NCBI GenBank assembly: GCA_947588825.1
Contig: CANPZU010000006.1
Coordinates: 1 to 64,000, forward strand
Length of the DNA: 64,000 nt
Direction of reading: 5' to 3'
From: an uncultured Clostridia bacterium
GTDB taxonomy: Bacteria; Bacillota; Clostridia; Oscillospirales; CAG-272
Shown here: piece by piece, positions 15,674-25,079 of the stretch
How the letters are laid out: the number at the start of each line of letters is the position of its first letter
Numbering within the stretch: position 1 is the first letter of the stretch
Position numbers and translations under genes: made by a program
The notes under the pieces: generated by a model
Database searches by the model: none
The model's input: only the letters and a program-made list of their open reading frames with translations
Told to the model about the DNA's origin: nothing

Positions 15674-17398
15674 TTACACGCCGTCCGCCTGCACGGTCAT
15701 GGCGGGCAGCGGTTCGGTGACGGATTTGCGGGTCACGACGCGAACATCGCCCGTGACGCGCAGGAAATCCACCTCTCCATTTACCGGTTTCATCCATTCG
15801 GACGCGGCGTTTACCGTACCGGGGACATACAGCGCATATTCCTGATCCTCTGCGGTATTTGTCACCGTGATTTCGTTGCCGATTCTGCGAAGGTCGCTTG
15901 CTTGTACACGCTGTAAGGTCGGAATTTGCATTGTCTCGTCCTTTGCTTGCGGGAAGGCGGCGGCGTCCGCTTGCTCGGATGGGAAGGGACGCGGACGAGC
16001 CGCGATGCCCACTTGATCCTTGGGGATATTGGTCTCAATACGCATGAAATAGAGGTCTTTCGGCGCGGGAACGAAATCGTTAACCTGCCCGGTCCGCTTG
16101 TCCACCGTGGCGTATTCCGCAAACTCGGAAACCGGATCGATTTTTATCAAGGTTTTCGGTCTGCCGCGCTGCGGGTTGTCGCCGATGGTGATATTCTTCC
16201 CGGTAGACGGAACCTGAAGCAGTTCGGAACGGACTACGGTGCCGTCGTCCATACGAGTGACCATGTAGTATTTTCCTCCCGGCGGCACACGGAAGCGAAT
16301 CTGATTGCCGACCGCGGGAGTCGCATAAAAGCCCCACTCGTTGACGGTCACGGTCATACCCTTGTCTATATCATCTGTGTCCGCTGTAACGCTCCAGAAT
16401 ATCTTTTCCTTTTCCGTCAGAATCTCGCCGTTCTCCTTTGCGATGGCGTATGCAAAGCCCTCTGTCGTTTCTATGATCAGAAGTCCCTGACCGGTTCGCT
16501 CATCGAAGCCGGTCTTGGTATTTGCCGGGTCTGCGCCGGGAATCAGCATAAGACGCGACGGGACAATGCGTCCCGCGTTATAATCTTTCGCACGGGTCAC
16601 CGCCATCAAAGGCTCTGTCGGGAAGGTTTCGTAATCGAAGCCGAGGTCGCCTCCGTTGCCGTCTATCCACATATATACGGGATAGCCTGTTTTCAGATTG
16701 ATAAGGGCGTACTGCTCTGTAACCGAGGTGCGGCGAATCACCAATGTGTTGCCGGTTCGCACCACGGCGGATGGAATAACGGGACGCATGATGTAGAACT
16801 GCTCCGAGCCGGGTGCAACCACCTTGACGCCCCTGCCGGCGTTGAATCGCTGTGCAGGCGTACTGGTTTGCGATTCGACCGCGCCGTCCGAGGTGACGAC
16901 GAACGCCGCGCCGAAAAGAATCGGGAACGTAACCTTGCCGTCCTTCGGTTTATACCAGCCGCGCTCCGGAATGTCCGTCGCAAGTCTCGTATTCACGTTA
17001 TAGTCCGCGACGCCGTAGCGGTAGTCGAGGCTTGTATCGACTTTCTTGATCGTCAGGCGGTAGGACGCAAAGCTGCCGGTCGGAGCGATAAAAAGGTCGC
17101 GATAGGTGAAGCCGTCCGGGCGTACAGGCTGTTCCACGCTATGCGCCGGGTCGATTTCAATAATCGGACCGGGCTCTCCGAACGGGTTCTCCGACGTGGC
17201 AAACGGGTTCTGCGCACCTACGAGGGGTCTACCCGGTTTGGGTTCGGAAGGGGTAGGTTTCGGTTGCGCGGCTTCATCCGGCGTAGGTTCTACGGCAGAT
17301 GGTGGGTTTTTCCTGCACTTCTTCCGACACAGGACAAACGCAACACCTGACGCAGCCGCAAATCCGGCAAGGAAGGAAAGCATGAGTTTGCCTGTCAT
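15674..17398 (-). CDS. Membrane-anchored protein with repeated beta domains
   Basis: A 574-residue protein with an N-terminal membrane segment (LMLSFLAGFAAASGVAFVL), a stop-transfer KKCRK, a proline-rich spacer and then a large beta-rich region. At least two stretches are related to each other: the one with WYKPKDGKVTFPILFGAAFV near residue 155 and the one with WMKPVNGEVDFLRVTGDVRV near the end, each preceded by a YxYxV strand. I do not recognise a known family. It is followed by two proteases and a small beta protein in the same direction, suggesting a functional group. Confidence 0.78.
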   Translation of the reverse strand: MTGKLMLSFLAGFAAASGVAFVLCRKKCRKNPPSAVEPTPDEAAQPKPTPSEPKPGRPLVGAQNPFATSENPFGEPGPIIEIDPAHSVEQPVRPDGFTYRDLFIAPTGSFASYRLTIKKVDTSLDYRYGVADYNVNTRLATDIPERGWYKPKDGKVTFPILFGAAFVVTSDGAVESQTSTPAQRFNAGRGVKVVAPGSEQFYIMRPVIPSAVVRTGNTLVIRRTSVTEQYALINLKTGYPVYMWIDGNGGDLGFDYETFPTEPLMAVTRAKDYNAGRIVPSRLMLIPGADPANTKTGFDERTGQGLLIIETTEGFAYAIAKENGEILTEKEKIFWSVTADTDDIDKGMTVTVNEWGFYATPAVGNQIRFRVPPGGKYYMVTRMDDGTVVRSELLQVPSTGKNITIGDNPQRGRPKTLIKIDPVSEFAEYATVDKRTGQVNDFVPAPKDLYFMRIETNIPKDQVGIAARPRPFPSEQADAAAFPQAKDETMQIPTLQRVQASDLRRIGNEITVTNTAEDQEYALYVPGTVNAASEWMKPVNGEVDFLRVTGDVRVVTRKSVTEPLPAMTVQADGV

Positions 17399-17442
17399 CT
17401 TAACTGAGTCCTTTCTATTATATTTCTATATTTCTGTGTATC

Positions 17443-18830
17443 TCAAAATTGAAAATAAACAAATGGAGCTTCCCCCGTAAACGCAAGTGCGACAAGCATA
17501 CCACAAGCAATAAAGAATGCAACAAGTCCCCAAAAGCTGTTTAAGCTAACAATAGGATAATATCCATTTACTGTTGCTTCTTTTTTCTTTGATTTTAATA
17601 CTGCAAATGCTGTTGCGATCACAATAAACAGGATTGAAACATACGACCACATGAAATTTTGAACAATTCCGCTCTGCAACGTAAAAATACCCTTGATCAC
17701 GCTCCATGCCGTCCCAAAAGTATCCGCACGGAAGAATATCCAAGTAAATGTTATAAAACAATATGTAGTAGCTATACCCACTATTTTTCCAAATATAGTA
17801 GAAGCATTTCTTTTTCGAAGTTTATCCAAACATAATGCCAAGCCGTTTAAGGCGCCCCAAAATACAAATGTCCAGTTTGCTCCATGCCAAAGACCACCCA
17901 AAAGCATAGTAACAAAGAGATTAAAATACTGTCTCGCTTTTCCCTTCCGATTCCCGCCGAGAGGTATATATAAATATTCTTTCAGCCATGTAGATAGACT
18001 AATGTGCCATCTGCGCCAGAACTCTGTAACATTTTGAGAAATATACGGAAGATTAAAATTGGGCAAGAAATCATATCCAAAACATTTTGCGCAACCGATC
18101 GCAATATCTGAGTAACCCGAAAAATCAAAATAAATTTGCAAGGAATACGAAACAATCGCCAAAATAAGCGTCCCCCAGCTGTATGCTGTCGGTGCATGAA
18201 AGATGTCGTCCACAAATACCGAAATATGATCCGCAAGGACGATTTTCTTGAAGAGTCCGAATACCATCAGCTGTACGCCGTATTCGAGTCCTTTGAGAGT
18301 AACTTTTCTGTCCTCGTCCAATTGTGGTAAAAAATCCTTTGCTTTGACAATCGGTCCGGCTACAAGTTGCGGGAAGAAACTGATATACAGCGCGAGCTTT
18401 ACAAAATCCTTTTCTGCCGCTATTTTTTCTCTTTTAACATCAATAACATAGCTTAGTGCTTGAAATGTGTAAAATGATATTCCTACGGGAAGAATAATAT
18501 TTAATACTCCTGTACCCCCCCCGCAAATATTTTTGCAAATGAGGAAATAAAGAAATTAAAATATTTGAAAATCCCAAGAACCACAAGCGGAACAGTTACG
18601 CCCGCAACGAAAGCGAATTTCTTCCTTACAAAAATTGCTGTAAAGTATGCCGTGACCGTTACAAACATAAGCAGGAAGCAGAAACGCCAATCCCAATAGC
18701 CATAGAAAAAATAACTTGCAATCAGCAAAAAAACATGCTTGGGAGTATTGCTTTTCGCTTTTTGCAGAACTATCGTGCCAAGTAATACAACGAGAAAAAA
18801 CAGGATAAAATCTATTGATGCAAACGACAT
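17443..18830 (-). pseudogene. MBOAT O-acyltransferase, out of frame at a G tract
   Basis: Membrane-bound O-acyltransferase of the AlgI/DltB type, used to acylate surface glycans. The 5' part (start 18830, AGAGG upstream) encodes the first helices up to KYFNFFISSFAKIFAGG, then the frame fails at a run of eight G (minus strand) and stops at 18501. In another frame the protein continues without loss: TGVLNIILPVGISFYTFQAL, QLVAGPIVKAKDFLPQL and the catalytic LWHGANWTFVFWG, to 17443. Nine or six G would restore a protein of about 460 residues. This is the pattern of slipped-strand phase variation, present state OFF. Its partner SGNH gene lies just upstream. Confidence 0.88.
18515..18522. repeat. 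Poly-C/G tract (8) in MBOAT gene
   Basis: Eight C on the plus strand at the exact point where the MBOAT frame breaks. Minus-strand context is TTTGC-G8-TACAGG. Confidence 0.95.
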
Positions 18831-18843
18831 TCGATTAACCTCT

Positions 18844-19839
18844 TTATTGTTCGATAATTTTATAAAGTTCTTCAGCAATCATCTCATGCCCGAATTTATT
18901 AAGATGTCCGCTTCCAACAGATGAATTACAGAATCCGTGCGGAAGAATGTGTTTTGTGTTATATTCTTGTTGGAACCGATCCGTCATATCCAAAAATATT
19001 ATCCCGTTATTTTCGCATAAATCTGAAAATACTTTTCTATCCTCCATGTTGTCCGGTAGCAACAAACTTCCGTCTGAATTGATTTGCGTGGTCGGATGAT
19101 AGCAAATGATAATATTGGTTTCATTTTCTGACGCAATATTTGCAATATATGACAACACATTATCGAGAAGTAAATTATCTACTGTATTCCCAAAAGACTT
19201 GTTTGAAATGTCAGCTTCTTTCTTATCACCGCCCTGTTCCAAAAATCCCTTAATTTGATAGTAGGTTAATCTCAAAAATTGATTTTTAGAAAGCATAGCG
19301 AGTATTCCTTCCGAATGATCGGCGAGTTCCGAAATAGAACCGTCCAATATAGAATTTAATTCATCATCAGTAAAATCCAGTTTAGATGTTTCAATAACAA
19401 CATATTCAGATGGATGATAATACATTAAGGCGGATTCAAGGTTGTTACAGCATATTGGAAATGTATGTCCGGATATTCCAATATTATAAGCTGTATTACT
19501 GCCAAGCAAAGCATTTAATTTTGAAACTGTTGATTCTGACATAAGCACATTGCCCGCTTCCATATGTGATGAGCCCATAATGAGAACATTGATATTCATT
19601 CTAGTTTCATAATCAAAGGAATTCGCAAACCCTTCATTATTCGTCTTGCCATTCGAAATTCCCTCTCTGCATTGGGAATAAAACGTATTTGGTGTCCAAA
19701 TATGATCAGTAGCTCCGCTTGAATTAGGGAAATGGACGGGCGAATTATAATAAAACATACAGAAGAATGTCATCGCGAAAAAGGCAAAACATCCCGCGAA
19801 AAAGGCTTTGATAAACCATTTTAAACATTTTTTACACAT
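18844..19839 (-). CDS. SGNH-like protein partner of MBOAT
   Basis: A 331-residue protein with an N-terminal signal anchor (FIKAFFAGCFAFFAMTFFC) and an extracytoplasmic domain with SGNH-type features: VLIMGSSHMEAGN (nucleophile block), NIGISGHTFP, and SGHLNKFGHEMIAEEL near the end (His block). Such proteins work with MBOAT enzymes to pass acyl groups to glycans on the outside, as DltD or AlgX/AlgJ do. The start at 19839 has GAGGAG six bases before it. Stop and next start are 13 bases apart, so it is co-transcribed with the MBOAT gene. Confidence 0.75.
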   Translation of the reverse strand: MCKKCLKWFIKAFFAGCFAFFAMTFFCMFYYNSPVHFPNSSGATDHIWTPNTFYSQCREGISNGKTNNEGFANSFDYETRMNINVLIMGSSHMEAGNVLMSESTVSKLNALLGSNTAYNIGISGHTFPICCNNLESALMYYHPSEYVVIETSKLDFTDDELNSILDGSISELADHSEGILAMLSKNQFLRLTYYQIKGFLEQGGDKKEADISNKSFGNTVDNLLLDNVLSYIANIASENETNIIICYHPTTQINSDGSLLLPDNMEDRKVFSDLCENNGIIFLDMTDRFQQEYNTKHILPHGFCNSSVGSGHLNKFGHEMIAEELYKIIEQ

Positions 19840-19990
19840 ATTATCTCCTCGCATAGTTATTTCATTAACTCAATCCATTTTTTATAATGCCATGATCCTT
19901 GTTTCAAAAGGTTAAAGCCACTAAAAAGACGTTTTTTTATGTACTTTGATATGATATGCTTTCAGATAACCGCCGAAGTAGATTCGACGT

Positions 19991-21223
19991 TCAGTCCCTT
20001 CTAAATAAGTCGCGTGTGTAGACTTTATCCGCGACGTCGTCGAGCACAGGTTCATACCGATTTGCGATAATGGCGTCGCTCTCATGCTTGAAACGCTCGA
20101 TATCGTTCACGACAACGCTCCCAAAGAAGGTCGTGCCGTCCTCCAGCGTCGGTTCGTAGATGATGACCGTCGCGCCCTTTGCCTTGATGCGTTTCATAAC
20201 GCCTTGGATCGAGGACTGACGGAAGTTGTCGCTACCCGTTTTCATGGTCAGGCGATAAACTCCAACCGTGACATTTCGTTCTTTTTCACGATTATAGCTT
20301 TCGCTGTTTTCGTATGCCCCCGCCATTTTCAATACCCGGTCGGCAATGAAATCCTTGCGGGTGCGGTTGCTTTCGACGATGGCGGACATCATGTTCTGCG
20401 GCACGTCACGGTAGTTTGCAAGGAGCTGTTTCGTGTCTTTCGGCAGGCAGTAGCCTCCGTAGCCGAAGGAAGGGTTGTTGTAGAAATCGCCGATACGCGG
20501 GTCAAGGCAGACGCCGCGGATGATGTCCGCCGTGTTCAGCCCCTTCATCTCGGCGTATGTGTCAAGCTCGTTAAAGTAGCTGACACGCAGGGCGAGGTAG
20601 GTGTTGGCGAACAGCTTGACTGCCTCCGCCTCGGTGAAGCCCATGATGATGGTGTCGATGTTTTCTTTGAGAGCGCCTTCCTTGAGAAGTCCCGCGAAGG
20701 TGTTTGCCGCTTTCGTAAGGCGGTCGTTTTGCAGATCCGTGCCGACGATAATGCGGCTGGGATACAGGTTGTCGTAAAGCGCTTTGGACTCGCGCAGAAA
20801 TTCCGGGCTGAACAGAATGCGGTCGGTGTGATACTTCTCCCGCATTTTCTCGGTGTATCCCACGGGAATCGTGGACTTGATCACCATGATCGCACTGTCC
20901 GAGTTTTCAAGCACCAGTTCGATCACCGATTCCACGGCGGAGCAGTCGAAATAGTCCTTCTGCGGGTCATAATTGGTTGGCGCGGCGATGATGACGAAGT
21001 CCGCGTCGCGGTATGCCGACGCACCGTCGAGGGTCGCGGTTAGATCGAGGTCTTTCTCGGCGAGGTATTTCTCTATGTATTCGTCCTGAATCGGACTCTT
21101 GCGGTGATTTATCAATTCCACCTTTTCGGGGATGATGTCTACCGCCTTGACGCGGTTGTGCTGCGCCAGAAGCACAGCCATGGATAAGCCGACATAGCCT
21201 GTACCGGCAATTGCGATGTTCAT
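19991..21223 (-). CDS. ugd: UDP-glucose 6-dehydrogenase
   Basis: NAD-dependent oxidation of UDP-glucose to UDP-glucuronate. The 410-residue protein has the N-terminal NAD fold ([19 protein letters not shown]), [33 protein letters not shown] and the catalytic cysteine in [14 protein letters not shown]. Length and motifs match the short bacterial Ugd group. The next gene is a uronate epimerase, so the two provide UDP-GlcA and UDP-GalA for the polysaccharide. GAGG precedes the ATG. Confidence 0.94.
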   Translation of the reverse strand: MNIAIAGTGYVGLSMAVLLAQHNRVKAVDIIPEKVELINHRKSPIQDEYIEKYLAEKDLDLTATLDGASAYRDADFVIIAAPTNYDPQKDYFDCSAVESVIELVLENSDSAIMVIKSTIPVGYTEKMREKYHTDRILFSPEFLRESKALYDNLYPSRIIVGTDLQNDRLTKAANTFAGLLKEGALKENIDTIIMGFTEAEAVKLFANTYLALRVSYFNELDTYAEMKGLNTADIIRGVCLDPRIGDFYNNPSFGYGGYCLPKDTKQLLANYRDVPQNMMSAIVESNRTRKDFIADRVLKMAGAYENSESYNREKERNVTVGVYRLTMKTGSDNFRQSSIQGVMKRIKAKGATVIIYEPTLEDGTTFFGSVVVNDIERFKHESDAIIANRYEPVLDDVADKVYTRDLFRRD

Positions 21224-21233
21224 TTTTTATCCC

Positions 21234-22304
21234 TCACACTTTGTAAAATTCTTTATACCACTCGGCAAATTTCCGAAGTCCGTCGCGAAGGCTTGTCTGC
21301 GGTTTGAAGCCGAAATCCCGTTCCAATGCGCTTGTGTCGGCATAGGTCACGGGAACGTCTCCCGGCTGCATCGGGACAAGCTTTTTGTGGGCTTCGAAAT
21401 CGTAGTCTCTCGGCAAAACCTCGGCACGGATAAGCTCCTGCTGCAAAATGTCCACGAAGTCCAAAAGGTTCTCCGGGTGGTTGTTGCCGATGTTATATAT
21501 CTTGTACGGAGGAACGGGAAGCCCGTCCTCGCCGGTCGTTTTTTTCGGGGGCGACTGCATCACACGAATGACGCCCTCCACGATGTCGTCCACATAGGTA
21601 AAATCCCGCTTGCAGTTGCCGTAATTGAAGATTTCGATGGTCTCGCCCTTCAGGAGCTTGTTTGTAAATCCGAAATACGCCATGTCCGGGCGTCCGGCGG
21701 GACCGTAGACCGTGAAGAAGCGAAGTCCGGTGGAGGGGATGTTGTAGAGCTTTGAGTAGGCGTGTGCCAGAAGCTCGTTGCTCTTTTTGGTTGCCGCATA
21801 GAGCGAAACAGGGTTGTCCACCTTATCGTCGGTCGAGTACGGCACTTTTTTGTTGGAGCCGTAGACACTTGACGAACTTGCGTACACCAAATGCTCAACG
21901 GGATTGTGGCGGCAGGCTTCAAGAATGTTGTAGAAGCCGATGATGTTAGACTCTATGTACGCGTCGGGGTGAGAGATCGAGTAGCGCACACCCGCCTGCG
22001 CCGCAAGATTCACGACGATTTGGGGCTTGTACTGCGCGAAAATACCGTCGATCAGCGCCTTGTCTGCGAGGTTACCCTTGATGAAAGTGTGTTTAACAGG
22101 GCTGGTCGCGGCAACTTTTTCGATCTCTGCAAGGCGGTACTCCTTCAGCGAGACGTCGTAGTAGTCATTCATACTGTCGAGGCCGATGATGTGCCCGGAC
22201 GGGAGATCGCGCAAAAGGCGCGTAACGAGGTTTGCGCCAATGAATCCGGGCGAGCCGGTGACGAGGATTGTTTTGGTATTGAATGCAACATTTTGATTTG
22301 TCAT
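21234..22304 (-). CDS. UDP-glucuronate 4-epimerase-like enzyme
   Basis: NAD-dependent short-chain epimerase (about 356 residues) with ILVTGSPGFIGANLV (cofactor loop, one Ala replaced by Ser), YASSSSVYGSNKKVPYS and the catalytic Tyr/Lys in SLYAATKKSNELLAH. LRFFTVYGPAGRPDMAYFGF is typical of the UDP-glucuronate 4-epimerase group (LspL/Cap1J). The TTG at 22310 would also be in frame but ATG 22304 has AAGGA at better spacing. It lies 11 bases from ugd, which makes the product UDP-galacturonate likely. Confidence 0.88.
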   Translation of the reverse strand: MTNQNVAFNTKTILVTGSPGFIGANLVTRLLRDLPSGHIIGLDSMNDYYDVSLKEYRLAEIEKVAATSPVKHTFIKGNLADKALIDGIFAQYKPQIVVNLAAQAGVRYSISHPDAYIESNIIGFYNILEACRHNPVEHLVYASSSSVYGSNKKVPYSTDDKVDNPVSLYAATKKSNELLAHAYSKLYNIPSTGLRFFTVYGPAGRPDMAYFGFTNKLLKGETIEIFNYGNCKRDFTYVDDIVEGVIRVMQSPPKKTTGEDGLPVPPYKIYNIGNNHPENLLDFVDILQQELIRAEVLPRDYDFEAHKKLVPMQPGDVPVTYADTSALERDFGFKPQTSLRDGLRKFAEWYKEFYKV

Positions 22305-22448
22305 ATGCAATATCCTTATGTTTAAAATTGAATTATATCTTGAACTGTCTTTGACCTTTAGAATGGGGCCAATTATTTGCCCATATAACAGTTAATAACC
22401 ATTCCTTTTTGTATGGATACAGTTCCATTTCAAGGATGTTTTTTATCT

Positions 22449-24056
22449 TTATTTCAGAGCTTTTATATACGGTAATGCATAGGCAAATATAAAGAACAAG
22501 CCTATAGCTACGCCATATAAAATATAAACATACATGAGCTTGTGGGTTTTTCTGTCTTCAATCGCATTGCATTCGCTTTCAGGCCGAATATGTAACCGTT
22601 CATATCGCTCTATATCACTTTCTGTCGGTTTCTTAATTCTGTTTCCTACTAATAAACCAATCAGACTTAACACCATACCAATAATAAACGGATCCAAATA
22701 CATTGGCAGCGTCACCTCCATTAATGCCGAAACGCTTTTGGGTATCACGCATCCTAAAAAGCCAAACAGCATGCCCAGAAAAGCACCCAGTTCGCTCATT
22801 TTTTTCGACCAAATAGAAGCCAGTGCAACAATTCCCCACGAGCTGGCAATCACAGTACCGCCAAAGTACATAATCCAGAATATCTGCGGAGGATTAAAGA
22901 ACGCTAATGCTAAAGCAATAAGGCTTACGATTGCCATGCCAATTCTCGAAACGGTAAGAGATTTCTTCTCTGTAGTATCTCTGTATTTTGTGAATACATC
23001 ATTCGTCAGCGATGAACCTATCAGCGAAAGGAATGTCGAGGCTGAAGAAATTCCTGCTGAAAGAATACCTGTCAGCATGACTACTCCAACCAAAACCGGC
23101 ATAACATTCATTGCCGCCCAAATAATGCTACTGCTTGCATCACTCAAATCCGGGTTGATTTTATACACAAATGCAGCGGTGAAATAAAGCGACATCGTCA
23201 CCGTTGCTACACCGATGGATGCCCAAATTGATGAGCGAACAACAGTATGCTCATTTTTAGCCATCAGATATCTGCTTGTCTGCCACGGACTGACCATTAC
23301 AACAACTGCCCAGACAAAGCCGTAAACAATAGCCCAAACCAGATTTTCTGCACCGGTAGGATAGAGATAATCCAGATTATTTGTCCACGAAATGATACCG
23401 GGACGGGTTACAGACTGCGCCAGTTCCGTTATAGCGGTATTCCATCCTCCTGCCGCTTTGACTACAAACGGGATTCCGATAAGAGCTGCAACCAGGAAAA
23501 CAAGGAACATTACAGTATCTGTAATCAGAACGCCTTTGGAACCGGAATAAACCGTAAAAATGGTAAATGACGCCCATGCAATCAGAACGCACCACTTATA
23601 TTCGAGTCCCGTGATAGAAGTCATTAGCGTAGATACGCCCTGAATTGCAGAGAGCAAATAAGCCGTAACGCCAAACATCAGTGTAATAGATGCCAGTTTT
23701 CTCATGCGGTTTGAAGCAAATCTCATTCCGAAATACTCCGGAACCGTATTAGCTTGACTTCTTCTTATGTACTTGCCGAATAATGTTGCTCCGTAAACAT
23801 AGCCTAACGACTGCATTATTCCGACAATAACAATTCCCATGAAGAAACCGCTGTAAACTTCACCGGTATCTCCGAGAAAAGCGCCTGTTGAAAGGAAGGA
23901 AGCGATCAGCGATCCTACAATCAGAATTACCGGGGCACGTCGACCTGCAACATAGTAATCGTTCGTGTTCTTTACTTTGCGTCCGGCAATTATACCTATA
24001 AGTATAAAGACTATAACTGCTACTATGGTACCAATCAAATAAATGCTGAAGCTCAT
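22449..24056 (-). CDS. Sodium/solute symporter (SSS family), copy 1
   Basis: A 535-residue secondary transporter with 12-14 membrane segments. Family hallmarks: GRKVKNTNDYYVAGR near the N-terminus, SLIASFLSTGAFLGDTGEVY, and the sodium-site helix GILSAGISSASTFLSLIGSS. The substrate cannot be read from sequence; relatives carry proline, pantothenate, carboxylates or sugars. It is paralogous to the symporter at 30.5-32.1 kb. Its start overlaps a 31-residue one-helix protein gene. A transporter inside a capsule locus suggests import of a building block or modifier. Confidence 0.88.
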   Translation of the reverse strand: MSFSIYLIGTIVAVIVFILIGIIAGRKVKNTNDYYVAGRRAPVILIVGSLIASFLSTGAFLGDTGEVYSGFFMGIVIVGIMQSLGYVYGATLFGKYIRRSQANTVPEYFGMRFASNRMRKLASITLMFGVTAYLLSAIQGVSTLMTSITGLEYKWCVLIAWASFTIFTVYSGSKGVLITDTVMFLVFLVAALIGIPFVVKAAGGWNTAITELAQSVTRPGIISWTNNLDYLYPTGAENLVWAIVYGFVWAVVVMVSPWQTSRYLMAKNEHTVVRSSIWASIGVATVTMSLYFTAAFVYKINPDLSDASSSIIWAAMNVMPVLVGVVMLTGILSAGISSASTFLSLIGSSLTNDVFTKYRDTTEKKSLTVSRIGMAIVSLIALALAFFNPPQIFWIMYFGGTVIASSWGIVALASIWSKKMSELGAFLGMLFGFLGCVIPKSVSALMEVTLPMYLDPFIIGMVLSLIGLLVGNRIKKPTESDIERYERLHIRPESECNAIEDRKTHKLMYVYILYGVAIGLFFIFAYALPYIKALK

Positions 24057-24148
24057 TTGTCTTTCCTCCTGTCGCTTGTCATGTACCCGTAAAAGAGTGC
24101 CGAGATAATAAACAACACCCCAAATGCGATTGAAAGTACTAATTCCAT
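24053..24148 (-). CDS. One-helix accessory protein of symporter 1
   Basis: A 31-residue protein, MELVLSIAFGVLFIISALFY followed by a short charged tail. It is one membrane helix; the stop overlaps the symporter ATG (ATGA) and GGAGG precedes its own ATG. A matching protein precedes the second symporter, so it is probably a small subunit, similar in idea to the YhdT-PanF pair. Confidence 0.75.
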   Translation of the reverse strand: MELVLSIAFGVLFIISALFYGYMTSDRRKDK

Positions 24149-24149
24149 A

Positions 24150-25079
24150 TTATTTCCTCCGTTCCGGCAGCTCAATCCAGCTGCCAAGTTTTATATCCCA
24201 CTCTTGTGGATTAATAACAGCCAAACCAGAATTATGGTAGAAAGTTAATTCTCCAAAATAAATGTTGTCATTGCAAAGATATAAGTCTACTCGTACTTGC
24301 GGTATGCCTTCTGCAAGCTTTTCAGCAAGTTCAATCATTTTATCCATCTGTTTAGGACGTTCAAGTTCACCTTCTGAATTTGGATTTAACGAAGTAAACG
24401 GAAATCTGTTAAGATCCAGATCGCAATAATCGTTTGTTCTCCCGGCACCGTGTGCTTTCCCCTTGCAAACCAAAATCATTTTTGCCTTTCCGTTAAAGCA
24501 AAAAATTTTGTATTCCTCTAAATTACCACACTTCTGATTACTCATTAATTCCTCATCAGAATTATTCGATATGAACTTTTCTGCAAAAATTTGAGGTTTA
24601 ATATCTCTATATTGTGGTTCACGTCCGTACCAATAAAAGTTGACCTTCATTGATTTTTTAAACTTTGTTTTGGCAGTTGCTTTGTCTAACTCATTTTTGT
24701 TCTTTACAACAATAACACTACCACTATCATGATTAGTCTTTAATACGAACTCATTCGGAAGACTATCGAAATCAATATCATCGAAACAATCCCATACTCC
24801 AATTGTTGGAATAATATATTGCTCACCAATTTTAGATGCGATTATATCCTTTGCCTGAATTTTATCAGTTAATTTTGTATACAATGGGTTAAAGAAATCC
24901 GCGTTATAAAGCTTCAACCATTGAAGTTTTTCGTTAAACGTTTGTGGATCATTCAGATTTAATTTTCTTCCCGTGTATATTCTGTACTTTAATTTTAGAA
25001 ATAAGGGAGAAGGCATCCAACGCAAAAAGCCTCTGTAGGACAAAATACTGAATAGATCTTTAGCAGTTATTTTTCTCAT
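24150..25079 (-). CDS. TupA-like ATP-grasp protein
   Basis: A 309-residue protein of the TupA-like ATP-grasp group (PF14305), often annotated as a glycosyltransferase in capsule loci. Features are LNDPQTFNEKLQWLKLY, EFVLKTNHDSGSVIVVKNK, NLEEYKIFCFNGKAKMIL and QVRVDLYLCNDNIYFGELTF with the metal-binding Asp/Glu. The group takes its name from teichuronopeptide synthesis, so ATP-dependent ligation of an amino acid or acid to a uronic acid is a fair guess. The ATG overlaps the flippase stop. Confidence 0.8.
   Translation of the reverse strand: MRKITAKDLFSILSYRGFLRWMPSPLFLKLKYRIYTGRKLNLNDPQTFNEKLQWLKLYNADFFNPLYTKLTDKIQAKDIIASKIGEQYIIPTIGVWDCFDDIDFDSLPNEFVLKTNHDSGSVIVVKNKNELDKATAKTKFKKSMKVNFYWYGREPQYRDIKPQIFAEKFISNNSDEELMSNQKCGNLEEYKIFCFNGKAKMILVCKGKAHGAGRTNDYCDLDLNRFPFTSLNPNSEGELERPKQMDKMIELAEKLAEGIPQVRVDLYLCNDNIYFGELTFYHNSGLAVINPQEWDIKLGSWIELPERRK

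Noticed and set aside
15926-17350. 474-residue plus-strand frame opposite the beta-repeat protein
   Set aside because: Antisense reading with Arg, His and Val bias and no recognisable start or domain; the minus-strand protein has a signal anchor and ribosome site.
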